Shown in pieces: positions 1-11,423 of a DNA stretch of 64,000 bases. This stretch comes from Armigeres subalbatus (lineage: Eukaryota > Arthropoda > Insecta > Diptera > Culicidae): assembly GCF_024139115.2 (NCBI RefSeq), contig NC_085139.1:140250097-140314096 (forward strand), read 5' to 3'. Every line of letters starts with the position of its first letter. The first letter of the stretch is position 1. A program made the translations under genes and the position numbers. The notes beneath the pieces were generated by a model. The model was not told where the DNA came from. It was given only the letters and a program-made list of their open reading frames with translations, and did no database searches.

Positions 1-600
1 CGCTTATAGCTGTCAGTGCGGAATTTTCAATGTTGGCTACGAAACAAACTGTGGTGGAGGTATACAAGTGTCACTCCCGTGAAAATGGACGAAACTAAAG
101 AGTAAGCTGGAATTGACGAAATCCGAAAAAGAAAACCGTCTCAAATTCGCGAAAAAATACATGGAATAGAATACCGAGTGACGAAACGTTGTTTTTTCAG
201 ATGAACAAAACATAATCTGGACAGAGCGGACTGTTATAGCTGCTATTGGCATGATCTGAACCAGAAGGTGGTCTTCAGATCTAAACGAAACTTTGGAGGT
301 TAAAGTTTTATGGTATGGGGAGCCGTTTCTGGTATGAAACCTTGCAATATGTTTTATATCTGTTGGAGGGTGTTTTGGTCGGACACATGAAGAACGAGGC
401 ATTAGAAGGCATCATTTTCCAGCAGGACATCGCGTTGATACATGTTTCTAAGCAATCTAAGGCATGGTTTGGCGAAAAAACATTCCTCTGCTTGAATGGA
501 CGACATGCAGTCCTGACTGCAATTCTATTGAAAATCTTTGATGTATCTTAGCTGGGAAAGTGTATGCAAATTGAAGGCATTATGACAGTGCGGTCCTGTT
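1..600 (+). pseudogene. Tc1/mariner-type transposase remnant
   Basis: This is the decayed 3' half of a DDE transposase, cut by the window edge. Visible pieces in order are an FSDEQ-like block near 197-215 (first catalytic Asp), a VWG block near 313, QQD at 420-428 (second Asp) and SPDCNSIEN at 508-535 (third catalytic residue, Glu). The second Asp and the Glu lie 104 nt apart, one base short of the DD34E spacing of the Tc1 group. Stops and frame changes separate the blocks, so nothing functional can be made. I see no inverted repeat in the window. The Tc1 call rests on motif order, and confidence in the broad family is good. Confidence 0.75.
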
Positions 601-879
601 GTTAAAAAGTCCTAGGTCAACATCGACATGGCCACACTACAGAAGCTATCCGATTCAATGTCAAATCAGATTTTTGTAGTTATTGTTTATTTGAATTTTT
701 GAAGAAGAAATGGAGGAAGCCATTTAAATGGAGAAGACTATGGAATATCTTTGAAATTTGCTTCATAATATTATTTTATGGGTTAGGGACAAAAGGTCGA
801 AAGGTTTTTTCATTTTTTTTTCTGATTTGGTTATAGTTTTAAGTTAGTATAAGCCAGAATTGTCCTTCCACCTTTCGGG

Positions 880-2254
880 GTGAGAATGGAAGCAGAGACT
901 GTGGGAGGTGATGTGCCACCAAAAGAGGTTCGCACACGATTTTATCAGGCATCTTCGCCTAGCCCTTGGGTTGTTTACTTTCGGCAGAAAGCGAAAAGCC
1001 TAGATTTTCTCGGCATCAAACGAGACTTGACGCGTCGTTTTACGAAGCTTGATTTCAATCAAATCAACAGAAACAAACTACGCATCACCGCACCTACATA
1101 CCAGGTGGCGAATGAAATTGCTGGCGACAGGGCGTACAATATTGAATATTTAGTTTATGTCCCCTCGCGGGAGGTCGAAATAGAAGGTGTGATCAACGCA
1201 GCGAGCCTGACTTGCAAGGATGTACTTGCGGGAAAAGGCCAGCTTGAAGAACGCAATGGAGTCTACCGTGGATATTCTGGATTGCAAGGAATTGCATTCA
1301 GCAGCCATGGTAGACGGCAAAAGGTATATTCTAAGTCAGGCTCGCTTCGGGTGACGTTCGCCGGTTTGATGCTCCCAAAATATGTAGATATCGAGAATAT
1401 GTTGTTTCCGGTGCGTTTGTTTGTACCAAGGGTATTTAATTGTACCAACTTCTGCAAACAATTAGGTCACACTGCCGAGTTTTGTGACAACAAACCACTT
1501 TGTGGTAAATGTTTCCAAAGACATCGGGAGGATACCTGCCAGCAACAAGTCACAAAATGTGCTTATTGTGGTTTGGATCCTGCCCATGGTTTTGCAAGAT
1601 TGCCAGGTGCACAGAAAACGCACCCAAAAAGTAACGCGCCCGTTAGTACAGCCATCCAAGCAGTCTTATGCGGAAATGGTTAAAGCGCAAGACACATCCG
1701 CCACTGCCACCGCAAATACTGCTCTTTCAGCTACCGTTCAAGTAAGTGACTATTATGATTCCATCTCCATTGATGAATCGGACTCTGACGCAGCCGATAT
1801 GGATGATTCTTCGGAGGTACACGCGCCCGAAAAGAGGAAGCAACCGTCTTCCCCGGGATCGCGCCGTAAGAAAACAAAAGTCATCCATAAAGGCTTGGCA
1901 AAATCTGAAGGTAATGGGGAATTATTTAAAATCCCGAAGCAACCAGTCTTCACTGCAGATCCCTGCTGCTCTAAGACATTCCCGCCATTGCCTAAAACCG
2001 ATGTTCCTAAGAAACATCCGGCTAGGATTATCAATGAAAAGGAAAATGCTACTCGCACTTCCGAAAAGAGAATCTCGTCCAAGCGAGGATTGATATCCTT
2101 TAAGGACCTCGTGGACCCGCTTTTTGAATCTTTTCAATATTCCGGATTCATTGAGGCCAATCATTGACCTCTTTATTCCAACAGTAGAAAGTTATCTGAA
2201 GCAATTGGCTGTTTCATGGCCCTTCTTGCAGAAATTGTATCTTTCGATGGATAA
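880..2254 (+). pseudogene. LOA element ORF1 (gag-like), frameshifted
   Basis: This is the nucleic-acid-binding, gag-like protein of the element. The first frame is open from ATG 880 to 1683. It contains a CCHC-like knuckle near 1440-1485 (CTNFCKQLGHTAEFC, with one extra residue between the first two Cys) and a second Cys/His set, CGKCFQRH onward, near 1500-1575. Around 1590-1605 the coding trace shifts frame and continues through a KQSYAEM block, a Ser/Asp-rich acidic stretch and a Lys/Arg-rich stretch, to a stop at 2167. The same frame then reopens and ends at TAA 2252-2254, inside ATGGATAA. The original ORF1 stop probably overlapped the ORF2 start by 8 nt. Confidence 0.7.
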
Positions 2255-5200
2255 TACGGCCATACAAGATACAATCACTGTGCTGCAGTGGAACTGTCAT
2301 AGTCTAAAAAATAAATTGGACGTGTTCAAGTTTTTGATTCGCAATTCCGATTGTGATGTATTTGCTCTCTGTGAAACATGGCTTCTTCTGAAGATGAAAT
2401 CAACTTCCACGATTTTAACATCATTCGCCAAGATCGGGATGACCACTATGGTGGCGTTCTTTTGGGGATCAAAAAATGCTACTCCTTCTACAGAATTCCC
2501 ATTCCGGTTGTTAATGGCTTAGAAATCGTCGCTTGCCAAGTAAATGTAAAGAATAAAGACCTTTGCATAGCTTCAGTTTATATTCCACCAAACGCATCTC
2601 TTAATCGTCGACAGCTTTGGAGCGCAGTCTCCTTCTATCATCTCCAGTATTGATATTGGGTGATATGAACGCACATGGTATTGGATGGGGCGAAACGTAT
2701 GACGATTATAGAGCGCCTTTTTCTATGATTTGTGTGACGATTTCAATTTGAATATTTTGAACACAAGTGAAGTAACTCGAATAGGACCAAATGGTCAACA
2801 AAGCCGTATTGATCTGTCTTTATGTTCAAATTCACTATCATTAGATTGCACGTGGAAGGTAATTCAAGATCCCCATGGTAGTGACCATATGCCGATAGTC
2901 ACCACAATTAAGAGTGGCTATCAACAATCTGAACCAGTTAATGTTCCTTTCGATCTCACGAAGAACATTGACTGGCAAAAATTTGCATCGGCGGTGAAAA
3001 TTGGTATTGAATCAACTGATATTCTTCCGCCACTGGATGAGTATCGATTCCTTACCGAATTGATTCATAAAGCGCACTGGAAGCTCAGAAACGACGCGTT
3101 CCAAGTACATCTGTCATAAGAAGACCAGCCACTCCTGGATGGGATGATGAATGTACTAAGTTGTATTCTGAGAAATCTGATGCCTTCAAGGCCTTCCGTA
3201 AACACGGTAGGTCCGAGCTTTTTGAAGAGTATTTGAGGCTCGAAAGAAAGCTCAAAAATCTTCTCAAGGCAAAAAATGTAGCTACTGGCGACGTTTTGTC
3301 GAGGACTATCACGAGAAACCTCAATGACAACACTTTGGAAAACGGCCCGCAACATGCGGAACCGCATTTCCAACCAACGAGAGTGAAGAATACAATCGAT
3401 GGATATTCAACTTCGCAAAAAAGGTCTGTCCAGATTCCGTACCAGCAGAACCGCTATTTCGAGAATCAGTCACTGATCCCGGTTCTTTGGGTGGACCATT
3501 CTCAATGCTGGAACTATCTATGTCTCTTCTTTCATCGAACAACTCTGCTCCGGGATGCGATAACATCAAATTCAATCTTCTTAAAAACCTCCCAGATATC
3601 GCAAAAAGACGATTACTTGACCTGTACAACTGTTTCATGGAGTACAACATTGTGCCACCTGAATGGCGACAGGTCAAAGTAATAGCTATTCAAAAGCCTG
3701 GGAAACCAGCGTCTAATCACAATTCATACCGACCGATTGCCATGCTGTCATGCATGAGAAAATTATTGGAAAAAAAGATCCTTTCAAGAATCGACCATTG
3801 GGTTGAACATAATGCATTACTCTCAAATACTCAGTTTGGATTTCGTAAGGGTAAAGGAACAAACGATAGTCTAGCGTTGCTCTCTTCAGATATACAACTG
3901 GCCTTTGCGCGCAAGGAGCAATTGGTTTCAGTATTCTTGGATATTAAGGGCGCGTTTGATTCAGTTTCCATTGAAGTACTGTCAGACAATCTGCCCAGTA
4001 GTGGATTACCCGTTATTTTGAATAATTTCTTGTACAATTTGTTGTCAGAAAAACAAATGAACTACACAATTGGCACTCTGGCAACTTTCAGAAATAGCTG
4101 CATGGGCCTTCCCCAAGGTTCATGTTTAAGTCCCTTGCTGTATAATTTCTTTGTGAACGTTGTTGACAATTGTTTGGAAGGACAATGCACGCTCAGACAA
4201 CTTGCAGATGACGCCATGATCTCTCTAAGAGGTCCATGTGCAGATGTCTTGTAAGCACCATTTACAAAAGTACCCTAGATAATCTGACTGTTTTGGGCCA
4301 GACATTTGGGGATCGAGTTTTCACCGCAAAAACTCAGTTGGTTGTGTTTACTAAGAAGCGGTATCCTGCTCAACTGAAACTCAAGCTGTTGAATGATGAC
4401 ATAAACCAATTCCTTTATCTTCTAAATACCTTGGGGTCGTGTTTGATTCTAAATGCACCTGGAGACTTCATATTGAGTATTTGATACAAAAATGCCGGAA
4501 AAGGATCCATTTCCTACGTTCTATCTCCGGAACATGGTGGGGTGCTCACCCGGAAGACCTCATCAAGCTATATAGAACGACTATTCTCTCTGTTTTAGAG
4601 TACGGCTCTTTCTGCTTCCTCTCAGCAGCTGATTGCCACCTAATTAAATTGGAACGAATTCAATATCGTTGTTTGCGTATTGCCCTTGGCTGTATGCATT
4701 CAACGCATAACATGAGCCTGGAGGTGCTTGCTGGAGTCACTCCTTTAAAGCACCGTTACTGGGAGCTCTCATTAAGAATACTAATCAAATGTGGAACAAG
4801 TAACAAACTTGTCTTACATAACTTCGATAATATGCTTGAACTGATTCATCGGTCAAGATTCCTAAGTTTATCTCAACTACATATCGTCAGATCTTTGTCT
4901 TCCATGTTATACTCCCCCTCGAGTTGACTTCACCAATGACAGTTTCTCAATTGAATACGATCTGTCCATGAAACATGCCATTCAAGGAATACCAGATCAT
5001 CTTCGAAATCTTTCAATTCCTCCATTTTTCTGAAAAATATGAACATGTCAATTGCAACAACAGATATTTCACTGATGGTTCTCGCATCAACGGACCCACT
5101 GGCTTCGGTGTTTCAATGTAACTTCAACCATCTCCCGAAAACTTCAGGAACGCCGAACCGTGCTCGGTTTATGTTGCTGAACTGCCAGCAATTAACTTCG

Positions 5201-5818
5201 CTTTGGAGATAATTTCCAATCAGCCCGTAGACCATTATTTCGTCTTTTCAGATAGTCTTAGTTCTATCGAGGCACTCCGGTCGATGAAACCTGTTAAGCA
5301 CGCATCTTACTTTCTTTCAAACATAAGAGAGCAGATGCGTGTTTTTGGTCGAAAGATCATTCAAGATTACCTTTGTTTGGTTCCCTTCTCACTGCTCAAT
5401 CAACGGCAATGAGAAGGCAGACTCGCTGGCAAAGGTGGGCGCACAGGAAAGTGAGGTTTATGAGAGACAATTCTCGAGCATCGAGTTTATCCCGTTAGTC
5501 CGTCATCAAAGCTGGCCAAGGAATTGGACACACAACGAACTTGGACGGTGGCTGTTTTCCATAATTCCTAAAGTTTCTGCGCGAGCGTGATTCAGAGGTG
5601 AAGACTTAAGTCGCATAATGTCGAAACTTATGTCCAATCATTATTCACTAAACGTACATCGGTACATAATAAACCTTGTCGATAGAAACTTATGTAGGTG
5701 CGGAGCCTGTTATGATGACATCGATCACGTAGTTAGGGTCTGCTCGGAAACGACGTCTCCAGAGAACAATTATTGGATTCCCTTGTGGCTCGAGGAAAAC
5801 AAGCCTTCCAGGAGATAA
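2247..5818 (+). pseudogene. LOA element ORF2 (EN-RT-RNase H), multiply frameshifted
   Basis: This is the remnant of the enzyme that nicks the target and copies the element's RNA. The APE-type endonuclease shows QWNCHSL near 2286, ETW near 2371, GDMNAHGIGW near 2659 and SDHMPI near 2880. Reverse transcriptase is open without a break at 3487-4254 and carries GFRKGKGTND (3838), DIKGAFDS (3942), GLPQGSCLSPLLYN (4105) and LADD (4201). RNase H shows TDGS near 5074, FSDSLSS near 5245 and GNEKAD near 5409. The C-terminal knuckle CRCG...DDIDHVVRVC lies at about 5695-5745. The trace changes frame near 2376, 2640, 2725, 3320, 4245 and 4430, and again in the RNase H region. No single ORF spans two domains. 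Confidence 0.8.
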
Positions 5819-6281
5819 GTGATGTGGTCTATATGCAAGCCATTTATAGTTTTCTTTGTTCCTCTGACATAAAAGCCAAAAAATTTTGTTTTTTTTCTTT
5901 TCTTCGAAGTTTTTTTTGTTTTGTCTCTGTCTTTCTGTCCCGTAGAGCGCCGTAGCTTTGGCCGTCCGGAAGATGCTCCCATGCGAACCATTTTTCGAGC
6001 ACGACGACACACCACATCGTCCCCAACGCCAAATGACCGGATGAGCTGCTGAAATTCCTTGATTATGATTATTCCCTGATTCCCGAATCCTAATCCCCAT
6101 CCATCCTTAAACATTGTAAACCTAACCTCGAGTCACCACGAGTACGTTGGCTTATTTCCCTCTCTTACTAATTTAATAATAAGATTATGTCGATTGTACA
6201 TATCACAAAGAAACGTGGCTCCGTAAAGTGTTATACACGCCTGAGCCTACCAAATAAACGAACTTGGAAAAAAAAAAAAGG
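5819..6281 (+). other. LOA element 3' UTR and poly-A tail
   Basis: This is untranslated sequence after the ORF2 stop. It has a T-rich stretch near 5885-5925 and ends AATAAACGAACTTGG followed by about 12 A. The A run marks the 3' end where target-primed reverse transcription began. The foldback arm motif starts immediately after it. Confidence 0.65.
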
Positions 6282-6427
6282 TCGAAAGACAAAACGTCGA
6301 AAGACAAAAGGTCGAAGGGACAAATGGTCGAAAATGACAAAAGGTCGAAAGGGACAAAAGGTCGAAAAGACAGAAGGTCGAAAGGATAAAAGGTCGAAAG
6401 GGAAAAGGGTCGAAAGAAACAAAAGAT
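6282..6427 (+). repeat. Foldback element 1, left arm repeats
   Basis: About nine copies of a ~15-16 bp motif (ggtcgaaagacaaaa with single-base and length variants) run head to tail. The outermost part of this arm, 780-805, lies on the other side of the LOA element. Lysine/arginine-rich reading frames here are by-products of the repeat. Confidence 0.8.
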
Positions 6428-6901
6428 CAATAAGATCAAAATTACACAATTTTTAACAATTAATTAAAATTCATTCAGTAAGTACAACTAATAGACGGAT
6501 GTTTGGGTATTCTAAATATCACATCGATCTGTCAAAATGGGGCACCTATTTTGATAGATCGAAGTGACATTTATATCACCTTGATATCTATCTATTATTT
6601 GCACTCTGTGAATGCATTTTACTTAACTGTTAAAAATAGTGAAAAATAAAAGGGCATTTTTTTGCCAACTGTATAGGACAACCCTGTCTCGCGCAATACC
6701 AGTTTTATTCATTTCCAAATTCAAGAATCCGCTTTATCTCTAAAAAAACTATCTAGACATTCATAATATTGTGTCATAGTAATTTTTCCTTCTTTAAAAA
6801 TGGTTCATTCTTCAACTTTGATTAATGAGATAAGTGTGTTGTTATTTCTGCTTGAAGTTAAATGCATAGCACAAACACCCAACATGTTATCAACTTGATC
6901 T

Positions 6902-7115
6902 TGATCGAAATTTTGGCCCTTTCGACGTTTTGTCCTTTTGGACCTTTTGTATTTTTCGACCTTTTGTACCTTTCGACCTTTTGTCCTTTCGACCTTCTGT
7001 CCCGTTCGAAGTTTTGTCTTTTCGACCTTTTGTCCTTTCGACCTTTTGTCTTTTAGATCTTTTGTCTTTCGACCTTTTGTCCTTTCGACCTTATGTCTTT
7101 CGATCTTTTGACATA
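6902..7115 (-). repeat. Foldback element 1, right arm repeats
   Basis: The same ~15-16 bp motif in inverse orientation (cgaccttttgtcctttcgacc). It can pair with the left arm to form a long imperfect hairpin. Variants include cgttttgtcc and cgaccttctg. Confidence 0.8.
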
Positions 7116-7249
7116 AATTCATATTTTATTCCTAAATTTCTATGGTGCGGCTAAACGAATGTCCAACCTATTTTTTGTTTTCACTTAATTATATGAACTT
7201 AATTTGATGCTTACTAATATATTGGGGAATAAATAGAAGAGAATAAATA

Positions 7250-7755
7250 ACGAGCAAAGCCGTAGGATTGCCAATCCGGAAATGACGAGTTCGATTCTTG
7301 GTCCGGCCCAGGATGTTTTCGGGTGGAAAACGCCATAGTACATCCATTGCACTTGCCATACAAGAAACCTCGCGTGATTTTTGAAAACGTCGTAAGTCCA
7401 AAAGAGAGGCTCTCTTTGTTTACTTTCTCTTTCGATTATTACAAAGCCATTCTAACATTTACATTGGATTTTCCAGAACCGATCTGAAGAAAATTGCTTT
7501 GTTTAGTGTGCTGAGGTGAAAATATTGCATCAAATTTTAAACTAGCCTAGATATTAGCAAAAGAGAGCGTAATGAAAGAGAGTCTCTCATTTGGACTTAC
7601 GACGTTTTCAAAAATCACGCGAGAAACAGACTCATGTAATGGCGGACATAGTATAGCTTTCATTTAATAATTGAAGAAATGTTAATAGAATGCAAAGTTG
7701 AAAAGCAGGTCAAGTTCCAGTTGGAATGTAGAGCCATAGAAAAATAAGAAGATAT
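7250..7755 (+). mobile_element. tRNA-derived SINE, interrupted by a MITE
   Basis: The head resembles a tRNA internal promoter, with B-box-like GAGTTCGATTC near 7288. It aligns by eye along its length to the reverse-strand element at 39777-40063. Shared pieces are the taggattgccaatccgga block, a tccattg..cttgcc block, an atggcgg block and a ccagttggaatgtag block near the 3' end. A 255-bp MITE splits it at 7369-7623. It differs from the Feilai-like SINEs. Confidence 0.6.
7369..7623. mobile_element. MITE inside a SINE
   Basis: The inverted termini begin CTCGCGTGATTTTTGAAAAC and continue perfectly for about 34 bp. AAAC is repeated on both sides (7365-7368 and 7624-7627). The uninterrupted relative at 39.8-40.1 kb confirms this as an insertion. 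There is no coding capacity. The superfamily is unclear because a 4-bp duplication is not diagnostic. Confidence 0.75.
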
Positions 7756-9300
7756 GTAAATAATAATGGGACAGATGCCCTACATATCTGCTGAGATTCC
7801 CAATTGTGTGATTTACTCAGAACTGTTAAGTCACTTATCACGATTAGCCATCCGTAATGCCTATTAGCTAGGTGACGCTTGCATAAACCATGTTTAATAA
7901 TTGAAAAATTATTTTGAAAACCCACCTATGAGTACCTCACCCGTTTCACATGAATTATTATGCAACGAACGCCAATTAACTTAATTATTTATCAAATTGC
8001 ATTCTCATGTATCATTTCCAATTTCCTTTCATCCCATCATTACGCAGGTCTCAAGCCCTAGGAGCTGCCTATATGTACATATCTACTACGTTAGCAAGCG
8101 GCGCACCGGCACTGATGATCATCCTACGCATCACCATTGATGCTTACTGGTCATGTACTTCGCATGGGTGGCATTCGGGATGCGCTAAAGGCCCCACTAT
8201 GGGCGTTTGCTTTGGTTAGCTTGAAGGTTGTGTCTTCGATGAAAAAAACTAAGCATCTTAATCGAATTCAGTTTATTGTCGCGTAGGGTCAATACTGGGT
8301 ATTCATTTTTTAAGATGCAGCTTCACTGATTTTTGCTAAAATTTCGTATTCTAGGAATATTTAAAACGTATTTAAACATCATATGCTTCAAATTTTGGCC
8401 GGCTGATTCGTCATAGTGGGCCGGTTTGTGCTGGCCTTCGGTGTCCCTTTCTTGCATCTGGAGAGAGAACAGAGTGACACAATTTCTTCTGCCACGGGAA
8501 ATGGACTGAGAGGCGCATAAAAGCGCGTTTATCAGTGAGATGGGTAAAGACAGTGAGCAAATTTGTATAATTAATTGAACAGATTTTACTACGGTAGTCG
8601 GTTACACAGATGAGCACGAGCATCCGCCATATGGTGGTCTTGGAAAATCTACTCTCGAACATGGAAGCCGAACTGTTGGTTTGCCTTAATTGGAATGATT
8701 ATGCGTTCATGCCTTTTATTCTAATTTTGAAGCTCATTGATTACCCTAATATTAAATTGTTTAATGAAATTTACCTACATTTTTGCTCAATGCGATTGGC
8801 CAGATTGAGTTCACTAATGTAACTGAATGAATATAGAAGATTAGACATGCTAGGGCTTTCGTTGAAGGTAGATCATACCAGGAACAACTTTAAATGGAAA
8901 TCACCTTTGTTTGAACGTTATGTTCATAGTAAATATGTTTCTGTTATAGCCTATTCAGATTACGCCATTTATTATATGATAAAGAATAGCTTGATACCAA
9001 TGCTCATACATTCAAATTATTCCAATTAGCGGTGGTGATACTTTTTTCGATCATTACGTTATGTAATGAAGAAAAGCACAACAGAAGGATATACTCCATC
9101 ATTTCTACCAGTTCATTTTGGTTTTCATTCATGTATATGCGCTACCGCTGGTTGAATAAAAAAAATGAGTGCGCTTTTGATTATATTTCTTCTTGATCTG
9201 ATTTAGCTTTGCTAGTAAAACCATAAGTAGCAGCATCAACTGGTAAGGCGATCATGACACTTTATGAATACGCCAGGATTAAATTTTGATTCATCGACGA
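7756..9300. other. No recognised feature
   Basis: Mostly AT-rich unique-looking DNA. Blocks near 8045-8215 and 8400-8640 are less AT-rich and hold open frames of up to 83 codons, but I recognise no motif, splice pattern or repeat in them. Confidence 0.4.
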
Positions 9301-9390
9301 CTACTCGATGATTTACCGTGAAATCTCGCTTAACTTTTCGAAAGCACCCAAGCAACTTTTTTTTTCAAGAATTAATTTGAGTACTGCAAT

Positions 9391-9695
9391 TAGTACTGGG
9401 GCCCTCCTTAGCCGTGCGGTAAGACGCGCGGCTACAAAGCAAGACCATCCTGAGGGTGGCTGGGTTCGATTCCCGGTGCCGGTCTAGGCAATTTTCGGAT
9501 TGGAAATTGTCTCGTCTTCCCTGGGCATAAAAGTATCATCGTGTTAGCCTCATGATATACGAATGCAAAAATGGTAACCTGGCTTAGAAACCTCGCAGTT
9601 AATAACTGCGGAAGTGCTTAATTAATGAACATGAACAGCTGCGAGGTGGCTCTGTCCCAGTATGGGGATGTAATGCCAATAAGAATAAGAATAGA
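9391..9695 (+). mobile_element. Feilai-like SINE, copy 1
   Basis: A tRNA-derived short element. The A-box region is TTAGCCGTGCGGTAAGACG, the B box is GGTTCGATTCCC, and the tail is short AAGAATAAGAAT repeats. ACTGCAAT flanks it on both sides (9383-9390 and 9696-9703). Feilai is a known Aedes aegypti SINE family, and the name here is by recollection of its head and tail. It depends on LINE machinery supplied elsewhere. Confidence 0.8.
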
Positions 9696-9748
9696 ACTGC
9701 AATCAAAAGCTTTCATGTTGCTCTGTTGATTGCGCTACCGTCGTCGTC

Positions 9749-9943
9749 GGGGGTGACAATGGGTCAAATGGGGGTGAGAATGGCTCACTGTTTCAACCAC
9801 TTAGAATGTAAAATAGATTAAATGTATCTGAGGGCAAGAAGACTAAATTATAAGAGACCTTTTTGAACGATTTTGCTCTTCGACCTCCAGACTGCCGGTG
9901 AGAGCGATGACCCATTCTCACCCTCAGACCCATTGTCACCCCC
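9749..9943. mobile_element. Palindromic MITE, GGGGGTGACAATGGG ends
   Basis: The termini GGGGGTGACAATGGGTC and their inverse continue inward through a second paired block (gggtgagaatgg and ccattctcaccct). It is 195 bp with no coding content. No target duplication was resolved. Confidence 0.7.
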
Positions 9944-10261
9944 GATGGCGGTATTCAAATTAATTCATGAAAAAATGTTACTTAGGTCCTTCTGAAAAGT
10001 TAAGCGAGAAATCATTACAGACCCTTGCGACTTGCGAGTAAATTTTCTGCACCAACCACTACTGATGACCTGGACTGGGGATTTTACCGACGCCACTGCC
10101 GAATGGAACTTCTGCTGATGACCGGTATCGATGCTGATCGTTGCAAATGGTTGCTGACGGCTTATCGCTACCGCTATTATAGTAACATTGTTGGTTTTAT
10201 GATAGTGTTCGAAATCAGATCCAATTCATGTCTGGGGGTTGCCCTTATGTACAATGAAAAC

Positions 10262-10480
10262 CAAAACTACCCAAAAGTGGGTTGTTTGCACTCAAAACCG
10301 TAGTTTGGGCCAATAACCCAAATTTGAGTAAAATGACTTTTCTGGCACTAGGTAGTTTGTCTTTAATCCCATGTAACCAATTTACTCAAAGCTGAGTTAA
10401 ATTTATCCAAAGTGGACCTTAATCAACCCAAAATAGAGAATATGGAATTTACTCAAATTTGGGTTATTGGGCTGAGCAAC
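10262..10480. mobile_element. Short MITE remnant
   Basis: The inverted pair CCAATAACCCAAATTTGAGT (10311) and its inverse (ending about 10473) surround about 115 bp that also contains internal variants of actcaaa/tttgagt. It lies just before the second Feilai-like copy. Confidence 0.5.
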
Positions 10481-10535
10481 CTCGGTGAGGTGTTCGCATC
10501 TTGCTCTAGTTTTTATATCAATCATGGGAAAAAAA

Positions 10536-10824
10536 TTGGGGCCCTCCTTAGCCGTGTGGTAAGACGCGCGGCTACAAAGCAAGACCATGCTGAGGGTGGC
10601 TGGGTTCGATTCCCGGTGCCGGTCTAGACAATTTTCGGATTGAAATTGTCTCGACTTCCCTGGGCATAAAAGTATCATCAGTTAGCCTCATGATATACGA
10701 ATGCAAAAATGGTAACTTGGCTTAGAAACCTGGCCGTTAATAACTGTGGAAGTGCTTAATGAACACTGAGCTGCGAGACGGCTCTGTCCCAGTGTGGGGA
10801 TGTAATGCCAATAAGAAGAAGAAG
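10536..10824 (+). mobile_element. Feilai-like SINE, copy 2
   Basis: It is nearly identical in layout to copy 1, with the same tRNA-like head and B box and a tail of AAGAAGAAG. ATGGGAAAAAA is repeated at 10524 and 10825, a good target duplication. Internal reading frames are incidental. Confidence 0.8.
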
Positions 10825-11288
10825 ATGGGAAAAAACTCAAAGGTGCAGCCCAATCGGGTTGTTCGCAAAGGTGACGTAGGACTACGTAGCTATTCGAAAT
10901 TGATAGTATTTGCCATAATAATTTGTGTCGTTTTATCAACATTGAGCAAACTACTCGGAGGCCAACTGAATCAAGAAGTCGAATAGTTGTTCCCAGTTGG
11001 ATGGACTTTGAGTCTCTAACCGTGAAATTAACATGACTCATTGGGCGCTGAAGCCACTCACAATCATCACATCACAATCCTTACTCTGCCACGAACGCTT
11101 ACATCGCGGGTGAAAACCAAACGTTGCATATAAATATATTTGCGTTTGGTTTCACGCCACTTCTAATTCTGCTTATTTCTCCTTTATTTCGGCCATTTTT
11201 GAGGATGGTGTCCTCCAAAAAGGTCTTTATGCATACAAAAGAAGGTTGATCCGACAACCCGATATGAACTTTCTTTAAAGTGCAAAAC

Positions 11289-11411
11289 TCAATCGTAACT
11301 AGCAAATTTGATAGCACGGTGGAGGGAGAGGATGCAATTAATTTGAACGGGTGGAATCACTAACAGCAACCAAGCTACCACGCTAAACCCGATGCTGCCT
11401 AAATAATCCAT
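11289..11411 (-). CDS. Repeat-borne 40-residue membrane-like peptide, copy A
   Basis: A 40-codon ORF (ATG to TGA) containing GFSVVAWLLLVIPP, which reads as one membrane-spanning helix, followed by a basic/aromatic tail ending IKFASYD. The same ORF, with identical length, start and stop, occurs in three other copies (14444, 14783 and 16755). This copy is the most divergent. Upstream homology to copy C is interrupted by the MITE at 11424-11595, beyond which a related frame (DAVSYW...GKENWFFS) resumes at 11600-11690. I do not recognise a protein family. It may be a fragment of a gene captured by the repeat, or chance conservation of a young repeat. Confidence 0.3.
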   Translation of the reverse strand: MDYLGSIGFSVVAWLLLVIPPVQINCILSLHRAIKFASYD

Positions 11412-11423
11412 TTTCGCAATTAA

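Larger units (their letters stand above)
806..6281 (+). mobile_element. LOA-clade non-LTR retrotransposon (decayed)
   Basis: This element is near full length, with a 5' leader, ORF1 with zinc knuckles, and ORF2 with APE-type endonuclease, reverse transcriptase, RNase H and a C-terminal Cys/His knuckle. A 3' UTR ends in a run of A at about 6270-6281. RNase H together with a LADD rather than YADD box fits the LOA clade, which includes Lian of Aedes aegypti. It lies inside one arm of the foldback element. AAAAGGTCGAAAG occurs on both sides (from 790 and from 6278), but this is also the arm's repeat motif, so it cannot be proved to be a target duplication. Many frameshifts make it inactive. Confidence 0.8.
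780..7121. mobile_element. Foldback-like element 1, split by a LOA element
   Basis: The outer ends are GGGTTAGGGACAAAAGG at 780 and a CTTTTGACATAAATTCA end at 7121. Both are flanked by the 8-bp direct repeat TATTTTAT (772-779 and 7122-7129). The arms are tandem runs of a ~15-16 bp motif (ggtcgaaaggacaaaa and variants), in inverted orientation at the two ends. Without the LOA insertion the element is ~0.87 kb. The middle is homologous to the middle of the element at 12686-14240. Tandem-repeat arms resemble Drosophila FB/Galileo elements by structure only. No transposase is encoded. Confidence 0.7.
9315..10013. mobile_element. MITE with ~70-bp arms, twice interrupted
   Basis: The left arm (TCTCGCTTAACTTTTC at 9323, then an aattaatttgagtactgcaat block) matches the inverse of the right arm ending at 10013. 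A Feilai-like SINE and a second MITE sit inside it, so it is the oldest of the three layers. Outer boundaries are approximate. Confidence 0.6.

Noticed and set aside
6187..7122. Lys/Arg-rich and Phe/Ser-rich small ORFs in the foldback arms (also at 13922-14405)
   Set aside because: They are translations of the ~15-16 bp motif in either direction.
9391..9480. tRNA gene in the Feilai-like SINE heads
   Set aside because: Box-A- and box-B-like sequences are present, but the cloverleaf is incomplete and the same sequence recurs as a SINE.
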